A DNA stretch of 64,000 nt from Stutzerimonas stutzeri (GTDB taxonomy: Bacteria > Pseudomonadota > Gammaproteobacteria > Pseudomonadales > Pseudomonadaceae), in NCBI RefSeq assembly GCF_024448985.1, contig NZ_JAMOII010000001.1:496001-560000 (forward strand), written 5' to 3'. The notes under the pieces were generated by a model, which saw only the letters and a program-made list of their open reading frames with translations, did not search any database and had not been told where the DNA came from. This document shows positions 8,879-18,553 of this stretch, one piece after another. Numbering within the stretch: the stretch's first letter is position 1; each line of letters begins with the position of its first letter. Position numbers and translations under genes: made by a program.

Positions 8879-9654
8879 TGCTTCGATTGTTGCTGGCGGT
8901 CCTGCTGGTATTGGCCGCTCCTTTTGCTGTGGGGCAGGATGCCGGCGGCCTGATCACCCAGGGTGACAACCCGCTGTCGATCCCAGCCATCACACTGAGC
9001 ACCGACGCCGAGGGGCAGCAGGAATATTCGGTCAGCCTGCAGATTCTGCTGATCATGACGGCGCTGAGCTTCATTCCGGCGTTCGTTATGCTGATGACCA
9101 GCTTCACGCGGATCATCATCGTCTTTTCCATCCTGCGCCAGGCGCTGGGCCTGCAACAGACGCCCTCGAACCAGATCCTCGTCGGTCTGACGATCTTTTT
9201 GACGCTGTTCATCATGGCGCCGGTATTCGAGCGGATAAACAACGAGGCGGTACAGCCTTATCTGAACGAGCAATTATCCGCACAGGATGCGATCGCACGG
9301 GCTGAGGTGCCGTTGAAGAACTTCATGCTGGCGCAGACTCGCGAAAGCGATCTGGAGCTGTTCGTACGGCTCTCGCGGCGCACCGACATCCAGTCACCGG
9401 ATGCCGCTCCCCTGACGATTCTGGTACCGGCATTCGTGACTTCCGAGCTGAAAACCGCGTTCCAGATCGGCTTCATGATCTTCATTCCGTTTTTGATCAT
9501 CGACATGGTAGTGGCCAGTGTGCTTATGGCGATGGGCATGATGATGCTGTCGCCACTGATTATCTCGTTGCCGTTCAAGATCATGCTGTTTGTGCTGATC
9601 GACGGCTGGGGTTTGATCATCGGCACGCTCGCCGGCAGTTTCGGCACGCTCTAG
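8878..9654 (+). CDS. fliP: Flagellar export gate protein FliP
   Basis: 258 residues with a cleavable signal peptide and FliP family signatures [22 protein letters not shown] and [23 protein letters not shown] (quoted in part). FliP forms the core pentamer of the FliPQR export gate in the inner membrane. It overlaps fliO by one base (TGATG) and is followed 16 nt later by fliQ. Confidence 0.96.
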   Translation: MLRLLLAVLLVLAAPFAVGQDAGGLITQGDNPLSIPAITLSTDAEGQQEYSVSLQILLIMTALSFIPAFVMLMTSFTRIIIVFSILRQALGLQQTPSNQILVGLTIFLTLFIMAPVFERINNEAVQPYLNEQLSAQDAIARAEVPLKNFMLAQTRESDLELFVRLSRRTDIQSPDAAPLTILVPAFVTSELKTAFQIGFMIFIPFLIIDMVVASVLMAMGMMMLSPLIISLPFKIMLFVLIDGWGLIIGTLAGSFGTL

Positions 9655-9670
9655 CGCGAGGAAAACGCCC

Positions 9671-9940
9671 ATGACACCCGAAGTTGCGGTGGACCTGTTT
9701 CGCGAAGGCTTGTGGATGACGGCCATGATCGTCGGTGTGCTGGTGGTCCCGAGCTTGCTGGTGGGGCTGGTAGTGGCGATGTTCCAAGCCGCCACGCAGA
9801 TCAACGAACAGACCCTGAGCTTCCTGCCGCGTCTATTGGTGATGCTGCTGACGCTCATCTGGGCTGGGCCGTGGCTGGTCAGGGAGCTGATGGAGTACAC
9901 CCAAGGCCTGATCCAGAACATTCCGCTGATCATCGGCTAG
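9671..9940 (+). CDS. fliQ: Flagellar export gate protein FliQ
   Basis: An 89-residue protein with two transmembrane helices (about 16-38 and 52-72) and the FliQ motif AATQINEQTLSFLPRL. It is a component of the FliPQR gate. An AGGAAAACGCCC leader precedes the ATG. Size and motif are exactly those expected. Confidence 0.95.
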   Translation: MTPEVAVDLFREGLWMTAMIVGVLVVPSLLVGLVVAMFQAATQINEQTLSFLPRLLVMLLTLIWAGPWLVRELMEYTQGLIQNIPLIIG

Positions 9941-9973
9941 TCGTGATGATTTCCGCCTGCGGGGTGCGCCCCG

Positions 9974-10753
9974 GTGCTTGAGCTCAGCGATGCGCAGATC
10001 GGCGCCTGGGTCGGGCAATTCCTGCTACCGCTGTTTCGCATCGCGGCGCTGCTGATGAGCATGCCGATCATCGGTACCCAACTGGTGCCGATGCGGGTGC
10101 GGCTTTACCTGGCGCTCGCCATTTCGATCGTGTTGGTTCCCGGGCTGCCGCCAGTGCCGGTGGTGGAGGCGCTGAGCGCGCAGGCATTGGTGCTGATTGC
10201 CGAACAGATTTTGATCGGGGTGATGCTGGGCTTCGTGCTGCAGCTGTTTTTTCAGCTGTTCATCGTCTCGGGGCAGCTGCTCGCCATGCAGATGGGGCTG
10301 GGTTTCGCGTCGATGGTTGACCCGGCCAATGGTGTTTCGGTGCCGGTGATCGGCCAATTCTTCAACATGCTGGTGATCCTGCTGTTCCTGGCGATGAACG
10401 GCCATCTGGTCGTGCTGGAAATCCTCACCGAAAGCTTCACCACTCTGCCGATCGGCGGCTGGCTGGTCGGCACCAATCATTTCTGGGAAGTGGCGGGCAA
10501 ACTGGGCTGGGTGCTGGGGGCCGGACTGCTGCTGGTGCTGCCGGCGATCACCGCGCTGCTGGTGGTGAACCTGGCCTTCGGCCTGATGACCCGAGCGGCG
10601 CCGCAGTTGAACATCTTTTCGATCGGTTTCCCGCTGACTCTGGTGCTCGGCCTGATCGTGGTCTGGATCGGCATGGCCGATATCCTTGCGCAGTACCAGA
10701 CCTTCGTCAGCGAGGCGTTGGGAATGCTTCGCGAACTGATCGGGCTACGCTGA
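9974..10753 (+). CDS. fliR: Flagellar export gate protein FliR
   Basis: 259 residues, six hydrophobic helices, with the family pattern GQLLAMQMGLGFASMVDPANG near residue 100 (quoted in part). It is the single FliR subunit that closes the FliPQR gate. The start is a GTG at 9974; no ATG is available near the family start, and the ribosome site is weak. It is followed by flhB after 36 nt. Confidence 0.93.
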   Translation: MLELSDAQIGAWVGQFLLPLFRIAALLMSMPIIGTQLVPMRVRLYLALAISIVLVPGLPPVPVVEALSAQALVLIAEQILIGVMLGFVLQLFFQLFIVSGQLLAMQMGLGFASMVDPANGVSVPVIGQFFNMLVILLFLAMNGHLVVLEILTESFTTLPIGGWLVGTNHFWEVAGKLGWVLGAGLLLVLPAITALLVVNLAFGLMTRAAPQLNIFSIGFPLTLVLGLIVVWIGMADILAQYQTFVSEALGMLRELIGLR

Positions 10754-10789
10754 TGCCAATGTCTTGTTCACAGCTGCCGGAGGCCGCGC

Positions 10790-11926
10790 ATGGCTGAGAG
10801 CGAAAGCGGTGCCGATAAAAGCGAGGAACCCACGGAGAAACGCCTCCGTGAATCCCGCGAAAAAGGTCAGCTTGCCCGTTCCCGTGAACTGAGCACCGTG
10901 GCGGTGACGCTGGGTGGCATCGGCGGTTTGCTGGCCTCTGGCGGCAGCCTGGCCGGTAGCCTGATGGCCATGATGCAAAGCAATTTCGAGCTCAGCCGCG
11001 AAACGCTGCTGGATGAGAGCGCCATGGTGCAACTGCTGATGAGCAGCGGGATGATTGCGCTGGAGGCCATCATGCCGCTGCTGATCGTGCTGCTGATCGT
11101 CTCCATCATTGGGCCGATCTCGTTGGGCGGCTGGTTGTTCTCGGGTAAGGCGATGGCGCCCAAGTTCAGCCGCATGAACCCCGGCCCCGGTCTAAAGCGG
11201 ATGTTCTCGACCAAGGCGCTGGTCGAGCTGCTGAAGGCGCTGGGCAAGTTTCTCGTGGTGTTGCTGGTGGCGCTGGCGGTGCTCAACGCCTATCAGGACG
11301 ACCTGCTGTCCATCGCCAAGCAGCCGCTGGATCTGGCCATCATGCACAGCGCCGAGGTGGTGGGCTGGTGCGCGCTGTGGATGGCTTGCGGTCTGATCCT
11401 GATCGCCGCGGTGGACGTGCCTTTTCAGCTCTGGGACAACAAGCAGAAGCTGATGATGACCAAGCAGGAAGTGCGCGACGAGTACAAAGACAGCGAAGGC
11501 AAACCCGAAGTCAAATCGCGGATACGCCAGCTGCAGCGCGATGCCGCTCAGCGCCGAATGATGCAGGCGGTGCCGGAAGCCGATGTGGTCATCACCAACC
11601 CGACCCACTTCGCCGTGGCGCTGAAATATGACGGCGACAAGGGCGGGGCGCCGATGTTGGTGGCCAAAGGCGGCGATTTCGTGGCCTTGAAGATTCGCGA
11701 GATCGCCAACGAGCATCAGGTGACGGTACTCGAGTCTCCGGCACTGGCGCGGGCGGTGTTCTATTCCACTGAACTTGACCAGGAAATCCCGGCGGGGCTC
11801 TATCTGGCTGTAGCGCAGGTATTGGCGTACGTCTATCAGCTACGCCAGTACCGTTCCGGCAAGGGCAAACGGCCGGATCCGCTGGGCAATCTGCCGATTC
11901 CGCCGGATTTGCGCCGAGATGAGTGA
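10790..11926 (+). CDS. flhB: Flagellar export switch protein FlhB
   Basis: 378 residues: a charged N-terminus (EEPTEKRLRESREKGQ), four transmembrane helices and the cytoplasmic autocleavage domain with the NPTH motif (VVITNPTHFAVALKY). FlhB undergoes autocleavage between N and PTH and, with FliK, changes export specificity from rod/hook to filament substrates. It is the last gene of the fliL operon. A free-standing homologue of the post-cleavage fragment is encoded at 27959-28282. Confidence 0.97.
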   Translation: MAESESGADKSEEPTEKRLRESREKGQLARSRELSTVAVTLGGIGGLLASGGSLAGSLMAMMQSNFELSRETLLDESAMVQLLMSSGMIALEAIMPLLIVLLIVSIIGPISLGGWLFSGKAMAPKFSRMNPGPGLKRMFSTKALVELLKALGKFLVVLLVALAVLNAYQDDLLSIAKQPLDLAIMHSAEVVGWCALWMACGLILIAAVDVPFQLWDNKQKLMMTKQEVRDEYKDSEGKPEVKSRIRQLQRDAAQRRMMQAVPEADVVITNPTHFAVALKYDGDKGGAPMLVAKGGDFVALKIREIANEHQVTVLESPALARAVFYSTELDQEIPAGLYLAVAQVLAYVYQLRQYRSGKGKRPDPLGNLPIPPDLRRDE

Positions 11927-11994
11927 GCGGCTCGGAAGCCGCTCTCAGCTTGAAGCTTGGCAGAGTATGCCTCAGCCCCACTGCGCCTGAATCT

Positions 11995-12113
11995 GGTGGG
12001 CTGAAGCCCACCCTACGGCTTGGGCGCATTGGGTTAGTAAGTAGGTAGGGTGGGCTTCAGCCCACCGTAACGGAGTGCGCACCTGAACGCGGTGGGCTAA
12101 ACGAAACCCACCC
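11995..12113. repeat. Family A REP-like inverted pair plus related unit
   Basis: GGTGGGCTGAAGCCCACC (11995-12012, itself palindromic) is followed at 12045-12066 by the same unit in opposite orientation (starting GTAGGGTGGGCTTCAG), and at 12091-12113 by a degenerate copy. The same pair occurs in opposite order at 57923-57981. Confidence 0.8.
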
Positions 12114-12120
12114 TTGCTTT

Positions 12121-12148
12121 GGAGCTTGGAGCTTGGAGCTTGGAGCCC
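12121..12148 (+). repeat. Short tandem heptamer repeat
   Basis: GGAGCTT is repeated three times and followed by GGAGCCC, just downstream of the sodC stop (minus strand). It is a simple-sequence tract with no evident function. Confidence 0.7.
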
Positions 12149-12175
12149 AGCCCGTCTCTTCAGCCTCCAGCCTTT

Positions 12176-12697
12176 TTATTCGATCACCCCACAGGCAACC
12201 CGAGCGCCGCCGCCGCCAAGCGGCTGTGGATGGTCGGAGTGGTTGTCGCCGCCCTTGTGGACCATCAGCGCCAGGCCTTTGATGTCGCCAAGGCTTTTCA
12301 GGCGGGGCGCGAGAACCGGCTGGCTGGCCTTGCCATCACCGTCGACCATCAGCGCTGGGAGATCGCCCATATGGCCGTCGCCCCAGGGTTCGCCATGCTT
12401 GCCGGTGTTCTGCGGATCCCAATGACCACCCGCTGCGCCTGCCGCGACGGCTTCGCCGTCCTTGTCGGCCGGCCCGCAATTGCCTTTTGCATGAATATGG
12501 AAACCATGGGCGCCGGACTCCAGCCCCGACAGTTCGGGGCGGAACACCAGCCCGTACTGGCTGCTTTCGATCTTGACGGTGCCGACGGACTCGCCGACGC
12601 CTTGGGCTGTCACGGCCTTGACCGGCACGCTGAGGGTTTCGGCATGCAGGCCCATGGCCGTGCAGCCGGCAAGCGCCGCGATGATCCACTGTTTCAT
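12176..12697 (-). CDS. sodC: Periplasmic Cu/Zn superoxide dismutase
   Basis: 173 residues with a signal peptide ([20 protein letters not shown]). Copper and zinc ligands are visible in [31 protein letters not shown] and the C-terminal [11 protein letters not shown], with RVACGV carrying the second disulphide cysteine. It dismutates periplasmic superoxide. It lies on the opposite strand between flhB and flhA, breaking what would otherwise be a continuous flagellar run, and is flanked by repeats on its 3' side. An ORF in another frame over the same region is a shadow. Confidence 0.95.
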   Translation of the reverse strand: MKQWIIAALAGCTAMGLHAETLSVPVKAVTAQGVGESVGTVKIESSQYGLVFRPELSGLESGAHGFHIHAKGNCGPADKDGEAVAAGAAGGHWDPQNTGKHGEPWGDGHMGDLPALMVDGDGKASQPVLAPRLKSLGDIKGLALMVHKGGDNHSDHPQPLGGGGARVACGVIE

Positions 12698-12887
12698 GGC
12701 AAAACTCCTGTTGAGGTGAATAAAGCGGCTGTGCCGCCAGTCGCAGCACCGTCAGCCATGCTTCGGGCTGGCGACGATGCTAGGAGTGAGACTGCCCAGC
12801 TCCCGGTCGGTTCGAATACCGCATGCCAGTCGGTATCGCCCTGACGGTGCGCGCCGCCCGAACCGAACTCAGTGGTCTTGAGCAAGT

Positions 12888-12903
12888 TGGACTCCTTCTT
12901 GCT
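12888..12903 (+). promoter_or_regulatory. Sigma-54 promoter of flhA
   Basis: TGGACTCCTTCTTGCT keeps the GG-N10-GC spacing and a good -12 (TTGCT); the -24 (TGGACT) departs from TGGCAC. The flhA TTG start lies 60 bases downstream. It would restart flagellar transcription after the inverted sodC. Confidence 0.6.
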
Positions 12904-12962
12904 ATAGCCTCGGCAGGGCGCGCTTCGCGTCAATTCTTTGGTCTGCTTTGCCGGGGTCTACA

Positions 12963-15083
12963 TTGGATCGCACGCAACTCATCAACATTCGCAATGGCCT
13001 GGCGGGCGCGGGTCGCGGCAATCTGGGCGTGCCGCTGCTGCTGCTCGTGATGATGGGCATGATGATGCTGTCGGTGCCGCCGTTCCTGCTGGATCTGCTG
13101 TTCACCTTCAACATCGCGCTTTCCATCGTCGTGCTGCTGGTCAGTGTCTATGCGTTGAGGCCGCTTGATTTTGCGGTGTTCCCGACGATCCTGCTGGTCG
13201 CCACCCTGATGCGATTGGCGCTGAACGTGGCCTCGACTCGGGTGGTGTTGATCAATGGCCACGAGGGTGGCTCCGCAGCTGGACACGTGATCGAGGCCTT
13301 CGGCAACGTGGTGATCGGCGGCAACTACGTGGTCGGTATCGTCGTCTTCGCGATCCTGATGATCATCAACTTCGTGGTGGTCACCAAGGGTGCCGGGCGG
13401 ATTTCCGAGGTGAGCGCGCGCTTCACCCTCGACGCGATGCCCGGCAAGCAGATGGCGATCGACGCTGATCTGAACGCTGGACTGATTGATCAGAGCGAGG
13501 CCAAGAAGCGCCGCGTCGAAGTGGCTTCCGAGGCGGATTTCTATGGCTCGATGGACGGTGCCAGCAAGTTCGTGCGTGGCGACGCGATCGCTGGCCTGCT
13601 GATTCTGTTCATCAACCTCATCGGCGGCGTCGGTATCGGCATGGCGCAGCACGGTATGAGCTTCAGCGAGGCGGGTCAGGTTTACGCCTTGCTGACCATT
13701 GGTGACGGCCTCGTCGCGCAGATCCCTTCGCTGCTGCTATCGACCGCAGCCGCCATCATGGTGACTCGCGTGACCAGTTCCGAGGACATGGGTCAGCAAG
13801 TCAACCGGCAGATGTTCGCCTCGCCCAAGGCGCTGGCGGTGTCAGCCGGCATCATGATCGCCATGGGTTTGGTACCAGGCATGCCGCACATGTCATTCCT
13901 CGGCCTCGGCGCGGTTGCCGCGGGCGGCGCTTACTGGATCTGGCATCGCCAGAAGCAGGTCAAGCAGCAAACCGAGCAGGAAGAGCAGAAGCAGTTGGAA
14001 ACGCTGCCTGCCCAGCGCGCGGCAGAAACCAAGGAACTGGGTTGGGATGATGTGACACCTGTCGATATGGTCGGCCTGGAGGTGGGTTACCGGCTGATTC
14101 CGCTGGTCGATCGCAACCAGGGTGGGCAGCTGTTGGCGCGAATCAAGGGTGTGCGCAAGAAGCTCTCGCAGGATCTCGGGTTCCTGATGCCATCGGTGCA
14201 TATTCGCGACAACTTGGATCTGCTGCCTAACGCCTATCGTTTGACGCTGATGGGCGTGAGCCTGGCCGAAGCCGAGGTGTATCCGGATCGCGAGCTGGCG
14301 ATCAATCCGGGGCAGGTTTTCGGGCCGCTCAACGGCATCGCCGCCAAAGACCCGGCGTTCGGCCTGGAGGCGGTGTGGATCGAGCCCGGCCAGCGCGATC
14401 AGGCGCAATCGCTCGGCTACACGGTGGTCGATGCCAGCACCGTGGTTGCGACCCACCTGAACCAGGTCCTGCACAAGCATGCCCACGAGTTGCTGGGGCA
14501 TGAAGAGGTCCAGCAGCTGATGCAATTGCTGGCCAAGAGTTCGCCGAAGCTCGCCGAAGAGCTGGTGCCCGGGATGATTTCCCTGTCCACCCTGCTCAAG
14601 GTGCTGCAGGCGCTGTTGCAGGAGCAGGTGCCGGTACGCGATATCCGCACCATTGCCGAGGCCATCGCCAACGTCGCCGTCAAGAGTCAAGATCCCGCCG
14701 CCATGGTGGCTGCGGTACGGGTCGCGCTCTCTCGCGCAATCGTGCAAAACGTTGTGGGGCTTGAGCCGCAGCTGCCTGTGATCACGCTTGAGCCCAGGTT
14801 GGAACAGATATTGCTAAACAGTCTGCAGAAGGCCGGACAGGGCTCCGAAGATGGCATTCTCCTGGAGCCGGGAATGGCCGAAAAATTGCAGCGTTCCCTG
14901 GTAGAGGCGGCACAGCGTCAGGAAATGTTGGGTAAGCCGGCGATTCTGCTGGTGGCGGGTCCGGTCCGCGCGATGCTGTCGCGCTTCGCCCGGCTCGCGG
15001 TACCGAACATCCATGTCCTCGCCTACCAGGAAATACCGGATAACAAGCAGGTCACCATCGTTTCGACGGTGGGTCAGAATTAA
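12963..15083 (+). CDS. flhA: Flagellar export apparatus protein FlhA
   Basis: About 706 residues from TTG 12963 (MDRTQLINIRNGLAG), which has CCGGGG six bases upstream; a TTG five codons earlier is the alternative. The N-terminal half has eight transmembrane helices with the FHIPEP-type signature (LRPLDFAVFPTILLVATLMR, KGAGRISEVSARFTLDAMPG). The C-terminal cytoplasmic domain forms the nonameric ring that docks chaperone-substrate complexes and FliJ. It starts the flhA-flhF-fleN-fliA block. Confidence 0.95.
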   Translation: MDRTQLINIRNGLAGAGRGNLGVPLLLLVMMGMMMLSVPPFLLDLLFTFNIALSIVVLLVSVYALRPLDFAVFPTILLVATLMRLALNVASTRVVLINGHEGGSAAGHVIEAFGNVVIGGNYVVGIVVFAILMIINFVVVTKGAGRISEVSARFTLDAMPGKQMAIDADLNAGLIDQSEAKKRRVEVASEADFYGSMDGASKFVRGDAIAGLLILFINLIGGVGIGMAQHGMSFSEAGQVYALLTIGDGLVAQIPSLLLSTAAAIMVTRVTSSEDMGQQVNRQMFASPKALAVSAGIMIAMGLVPGMPHMSFLGLGAVAAGGAYWIWHRQKQVKQQTEQEEQKQLETLPAQRAAETKELGWDDVTPVDMVGLEVGYRLIPLVDRNQGGQLLARIKGVRKKLSQDLGFLMPSVHIRDNLDLLPNAYRLTLMGVSLAEAEVYPDRELAINPGQVFGPLNGIAAKDPAFGLEAVWIEPGQRDQAQSLGYTVVDASTVVATHLNQVLHKHAHELLGHEEVQQLMQLLAKSSPKLAEELVPGMISLSTLLKVLQALLQEQVPVRDIRTIAEAIANVAVKSQDPAAMVAAVRVALSRAIVQNVVGLEPQLPVITLEPRLEQILLNSLQKAGQGSEDGILLEPGMAEKLQRSLVEAAQRQEMLGKPAILLVAGPVRAMLSRFARLAVPNIHVLAYQEIPDNKQVTIVSTVGQN

Positions 15084-15098
15084 CCGAGGGTACAGGCC

Positions 15099-16379
15099 AT
15101 GCAGGTCAAACGTTTCTTCGCAGCCGACATGCGTATCGCCATGAAAATGATTCGTGACGAGCTGGGCGCCGATGCCGTGATCACGGGCAACCGTCGTGTC
15201 GCGGGCGGCGTCGAGCTGACGGCCATGCTTGATTACCCGATGGAGCCCGCTGCGCCCAAGAAGCCGAACGCGGCCCTGGAAGCCGAGCTGCGCAAAACCC
15301 AGGCCCGTATCGCCAGCGTCCATGCCGAGCTGAGCGCGCCGTCGCGCAGTGCCGCCGGCCAGGATCGTCAACTGCTTGACGAGAAGCCGGCAGTGGTCGC
15401 TCAGCCGAAGCCGGTCGTTGTTGCCGCAGCGGCTGACTCGCGTGCGATGGAAGCCATGCAGTCCGAGCTTCAAGGCCTGCGTGAGCTGATCGAAATGCAG
15501 CTCGGCTCGATTGCCTGGGGCCACGAGCAGAACCGCCGTCCGCAACAAGCCAATCTCTGGCGCCGGCTGCAGCGTATCGGTCTGCCCGCCGACCTGTCGC
15601 GCGCCTTGCTGGAAAAGGTTGCCAATGTGTCCGAGCCGCGTCAGGCCTGGCGCATGGTGCTGGCGCACCTGGCCCAGGCGGTCAAGGTCACCAAGGTCGA
15701 GCCGCTGGAAGAGGGTGGCATCATTGCGCTGGTCGGTCCGGCCGGTGCCGGCAAGACCACCACGCTGGCGAAACTCGCGGCGCGCTATGTGCTCAAGCAC
15801 GGCGCCCAGAGCATCGCCTTGGCGAGCATGGATAACTTCCGCATCGGTGCGCAGGAGCAGCTGAAGACACTGGGTCGCATCCTCGACGTGCCGGTCATTC
15901 AGATCGATCCCAGCCAGCCGCTGAGCAAGTCACTGGAGCCGCTGGCCCGCAAGCGCCTGATTCTTATCGATACCGCAGGGCTGCCGGCCAATGATCCGAT
16001 GATGCGCGCGCAACTCGATACCTTGGCCGACCGCGGTATCAAATCGAAGAACTACCTGGTGCTGCCGGCTACCAGCCAGAGCCAGGTGCTCAAGGCGACC
16101 TGGCATCACTATCGCCGTTGTGGGCTGGCCGGCTGCATTCTGACTAAACTTGATGAGGCCGGTAGCCTGGGTGACGTGCTCGGCCTCACCATTAGCCAGC
16201 ATCTGCCGATCGCGTACCTCACCGATGGGCCGCGCATCCCCGACGATCTGCAGCTGCCGCGCAGCCATCAGCTGGTCAGTCGCGCGGTGAGCCTGCAATC
16301 GGAGGAGAATCCCAGCGAGGAAACCATGGCCGACATGTTCTCCGGTCTGTACAACGGTTCTTCACGGAAGGTCGGATGA
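15099..16379 (+). CDS. flhF: Flagellar biosynthesis SRP-type GTPase FlhF
   Basis: 426 residues: basic N-terminus (MQVKRFFAADMRIAMKMIRD), a variable B region, and an SRP-type NG GTPase domain with G1 GPAGAGKTTTLAK (about residue 213), LIDTAG and TKLDEAGSLG. FlhF marks the pole for flagellar assembly in polar flagellates and is antagonised by FleN/FlhG. It is 15 nt downstream of flhA. Confidence 0.96.
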   Translation: MQVKRFFAADMRIAMKMIRDELGADAVITGNRRVAGGVELTAMLDYPMEPAAPKKPNAALEAELRKTQARIASVHAELSAPSRSAAGQDRQLLDEKPAVVAQPKPVVVAAAADSRAMEAMQSELQGLRELIEMQLGSIAWGHEQNRRPQQANLWRRLQRIGLPADLSRALLEKVANVSEPRQAWRMVLAHLAQAVKVTKVEPLEEGGIIALVGPAGAGKTTTLAKLAARYVLKHGAQSIALASMDNFRIGAQEQLKTLGRILDVPVIQIDPSQPLSKSLEPLARKRLILIDTAGLPANDPMMRAQLDTLADRGIKSKNYLVLPATSQSQVLKATWHHYRRCGLAGCILTKLDEAGSLGDVLGLTISQHLPIAYLTDGPRIPDDLQLPRSHQLVSRAVSLQSEENPSEETMADMFSGLYNGSSRKVG

Positions 16380-16464
16380 ACGCTTTGCTCCGTGATACAC
16401 ACAAAGAAGACGCGTTCGGGCTGAACGCATCGAAGGCCCAAGGGCTCAAGCAAGATATAGGCGT

Positions 16465-17298
16465 GTGAAAATGGGTATGCATCCCGTACAGGTTATTGCA
16501 GTTACCGGCGGCAAGGGTGGCGTCGGCAAGACCAACGTGTCGGTCAATCTGGCGCTGGCCCTGGCCGATCTTGGTCGTCGGGTGGTGCTGCTCGATGCCG
16601 ACCTTGGCTTGGCCAACGTCGACGTACTGCTGGGTTTGACCGCCAAGCGAACGCTGGCCGATGTCATTGCGGGCGAATGCGACCTGCGTGACGTATTGAT
16701 TCAGGGGCCGGGTGGCATCCGCGTCGTGCCTGCGGCGTCCGGCACGCAAAGCATGGTGCAGCTGTCTACACTGCAGCATTCAGGGTTGATCCAGGCGTTC
16801 AGCGATCTCGGCAACGATATCGACGTGTTGATCATCGACACCGCAGCAGGCATTGGCGACGGCGTCGTGAGTTTCGTTCGTGCCGCGCAGGAGATTTTGC
16901 TGGTAGTGACGGATGAACCCACTTCGATCACCGACGCTTACGCGTTGATCAAGCTGCTCAATCGTGACTATGGCATCAGCCGTTTCCGTGTGTTGGCGAA
17001 CATGGCACACGCGCCCCAGGAGGGCCGCAACCTGTTCGCCAAGCTGAGCAAGGTGACTGAGCGGTTCCTCGATGTAGCGTTGCAATATGTCGGCGCGGTT
17101 CCGTACGACGAGGCGGTACGCAAGGCGGTACAGAAACAGCGCGCCGTATATGAGGCCTATCCGCGAGCCAAATGCTCGCTGGCGATCAAGGCCATTGCGC
17201 AGAAGGTGGATACCTGGCCATTGCCGGCAACGCCGCGGGGCCATTTAGAGTTCTTTGTGGAGCGCCTCGTCAGGCCCGCCACAGAGCCTAACGACTGA
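16465..17298 (+). CDS. fleN: Flagellar number regulator FleN (FlhG), MinD/ParA-type ATPase
   Basis: 277 residues with the deviant Walker A GGKGGVGKT (about residues 15-23), DADLGLANVDVLLGL and the signature GTQSMVQLS. FleN limits flagellar number by inhibiting FleQ and stimulating FlhF GTPase. The GTG at 16465 gives MKMGMHPVQVIAVTGG; ATGs two and four codons later are alternatives. It follows flhF after an 85-nt gap without a clear promoter. Confidence 0.95.
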   Translation: MKMGMHPVQVIAVTGGKGGVGKTNVSVNLALALADLGRRVVLLDADLGLANVDVLLGLTAKRTLADVIAGECDLRDVLIQGPGGIRVVPAASGTQSMVQLSTLQHSGLIQAFSDLGNDIDVLIIDTAAGIGDGVVSFVRAAQEILLVVTDEPTSITDAYALIKLLNRDYGISRFRVLANMAHAPQEGRNLFAKLSKVTERFLDVALQYVGAVPYDEAVRKAVQKQRAVYEAYPRAKCSLAIKAIAQKVDTWPLPATPRGHLEFFVERLVRPATEPND

Positions 17299-17315
17299 CC
17301 GCGGCTGGATTCGTT

Positions 17316-18041
17316 ATGTATTACAGCAAAGCTCAGGCAAAAGATTCGCAATACCAGCTCATCGATCAGTACGCGCCGTTGGTCAAGCGCATCGCCTATC
17401 ACTTGCTGGCGCGCTTGCCGGCCAGTGTGCAGGTCGATGACCTGATGCAGGCCGGCATGATCGGCTTGCTCGAGGCATCGAAGAAATACGACGCCGGAAA
17501 GGGTGCGAGCTTCGAAACCTACGCCGGTATCCGCATCCGCGGCGCCATGCTCGACGAGGTCCGCAAGGGCGACTGGGCGCCGCGTTCGGTGCACCGTAAC
17601 TCACGTATGGTCAGCGATGCGATCCGGGCGATCGAAGCCAGAACGGGTCGCGACGCTAAAGATCAAGACGTTGCGGCCGAACTTAAATTGAGTCTCGATG
17701 AGTACTACGGCATTCTGGGCGACACTCTGGGCAGCCGCCTGTTCAGCTTCGATGATCTACTGCAGGAAGGCGAGCATGGAGAGTTTGGAGAAGATGCCGC
17801 CAGCGCCCATCCGGAACCGTCCCGCGATCTTGAAGACGAGCGTTTTCAACAGGCGCTGGCCGAGGCCATCGGCAGCTTGCCCGAACGTGAAAAGCTGGTG
17901 CTTTCGCTGTATTACGACGAAGAAATGAATTTGAAGGAAATCGGCCAGGTGCTAGGGGTCAGCGAGTCGCGGGTGAGTCAGTTGCACAGCCAGTGCGCGG
18001 CGCGTCTGCGGGCTCGCCTTGGCGAGTGGCGCGGGCGCTGA
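17316..18041 (+). CDS. fliA: RNA polymerase sigma factor FliA (sigma-28)
   Basis: 241 residues with sigma regions 2 (YAPLVKRIAYHLLARLP, DLMQAGMIGLLEA), 3 and 4 (LPEREKLVLSLYYDEEMNLKE with the HTH GVSESRVSQLHSQ). FliA drives late flagellar genes such as flagellin and chemotaxis genes and is held by FlgM until the hook is complete. A FliA-type promoter is present in this window upstream of the FliT-like gene. It begins 17 nt after fleN. Confidence 0.97.
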   Translation: MYYSKAQAKDSQYQLIDQYAPLVKRIAYHLLARLPASVQVDDLMQAGMIGLLEASKKYDAGKGASFETYAGIRIRGAMLDEVRKGDWAPRSVHRNSRMVSDAIRAIEARTGRDAKDQDVAAELKLSLDEYYGILGDTLGSRLFSFDDLLQEGEHGEFGEDAASAHPEPSRDLEDERFQQALAEAIGSLPEREKLVLSLYYDEEMNLKEIGQVLGVSESRVSQLHSQCAARLRARLGEWRGR

Positions 18042-18143
18042 TCGATTTGCAAAAAGCATTATAGGCCGCTTACGAGCTTCATTCATGAGGCCCGCAACAG
18101 ACCGTGAGCAGGTTCTGGGGATTCGGGATTTACGGAGGTTTAC

Positions 18144-18530
18144 TTGGACAAGAACATGAAAATCCTCATCGTCGATGATTTCTCGACCATGAGACGGATC
18201 ATCAAGAACCTCTTGCGCGATCTGGGCTTTACCAATACTGCCGAAGCGGATGACGGCACCACCGCGCTGCCGATGCTCAAGAGCGGCGGGTTCGACTTCC
18301 TCGTGACCGACTGGAACATGCCCGGCATGAGCGGCATCGATCTGCTGCGTGCCGTCCGTGCCGACGAGCGCCTGAAGCACCTTCCGGTGTTGATGGTCAC
18401 CGCCGAGGCGAAGCGCGACCAGATCATCGAGGCCGCGCAGGCGGGCGTAAACGGTTACGTGGTCAAGCCATTCACGGCTCAAGTGCTCAAAGAGAAGATC
18501 GAAAAGATCTTCGAGCGCGTCAACGGCTGA
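18144..18530 (+). CDS. cheY: Chemotaxis response regulator CheY
   Basis: A single receiver domain. The acidic pocket (VDD), phospho-acceptor Asp in [13 protein letters not shown], the conserved VTAEA and lysine in VVKPF are all present. CheY-P binds FliM to change rotation. GGAGG at 18134-18138 sits five bases before the TTG at 18144 ([13 protein letters not shown]), whereas the ATG at 18156 would be 17 bases away; I choose TTG and note 18156 as the common alternative. About 100 nt separate it from fliA. Confidence 0.95.
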   Translation: MDKNMKILIVDDFSTMRRIIKNLLRDLGFTNTAEADDGTTALPMLKSGGFDFLVTDWNMPGMSGIDLLRAVRADERLKHLPVLMVTAEAKRDQIIEAAQAGVNGYVVKPFTAQVLKEKIEKIFERVNG

Positions 18531-18553
18531 AGCAGTAACGCCGCGAGGGCACT

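Noticed and set aside
12121-12148. Tandem GGAGCTT units considered as a CRISPR or phase-variable tract
   Set aside because: Only three 7-bp copies without spacers and outside a coding start; no link to a neighbouring gene's frame.
16380-16464. A promoter between flhF and fleN
   Set aside because: No -24/-12, -35/-10 or FliA box with correct spacing was found.
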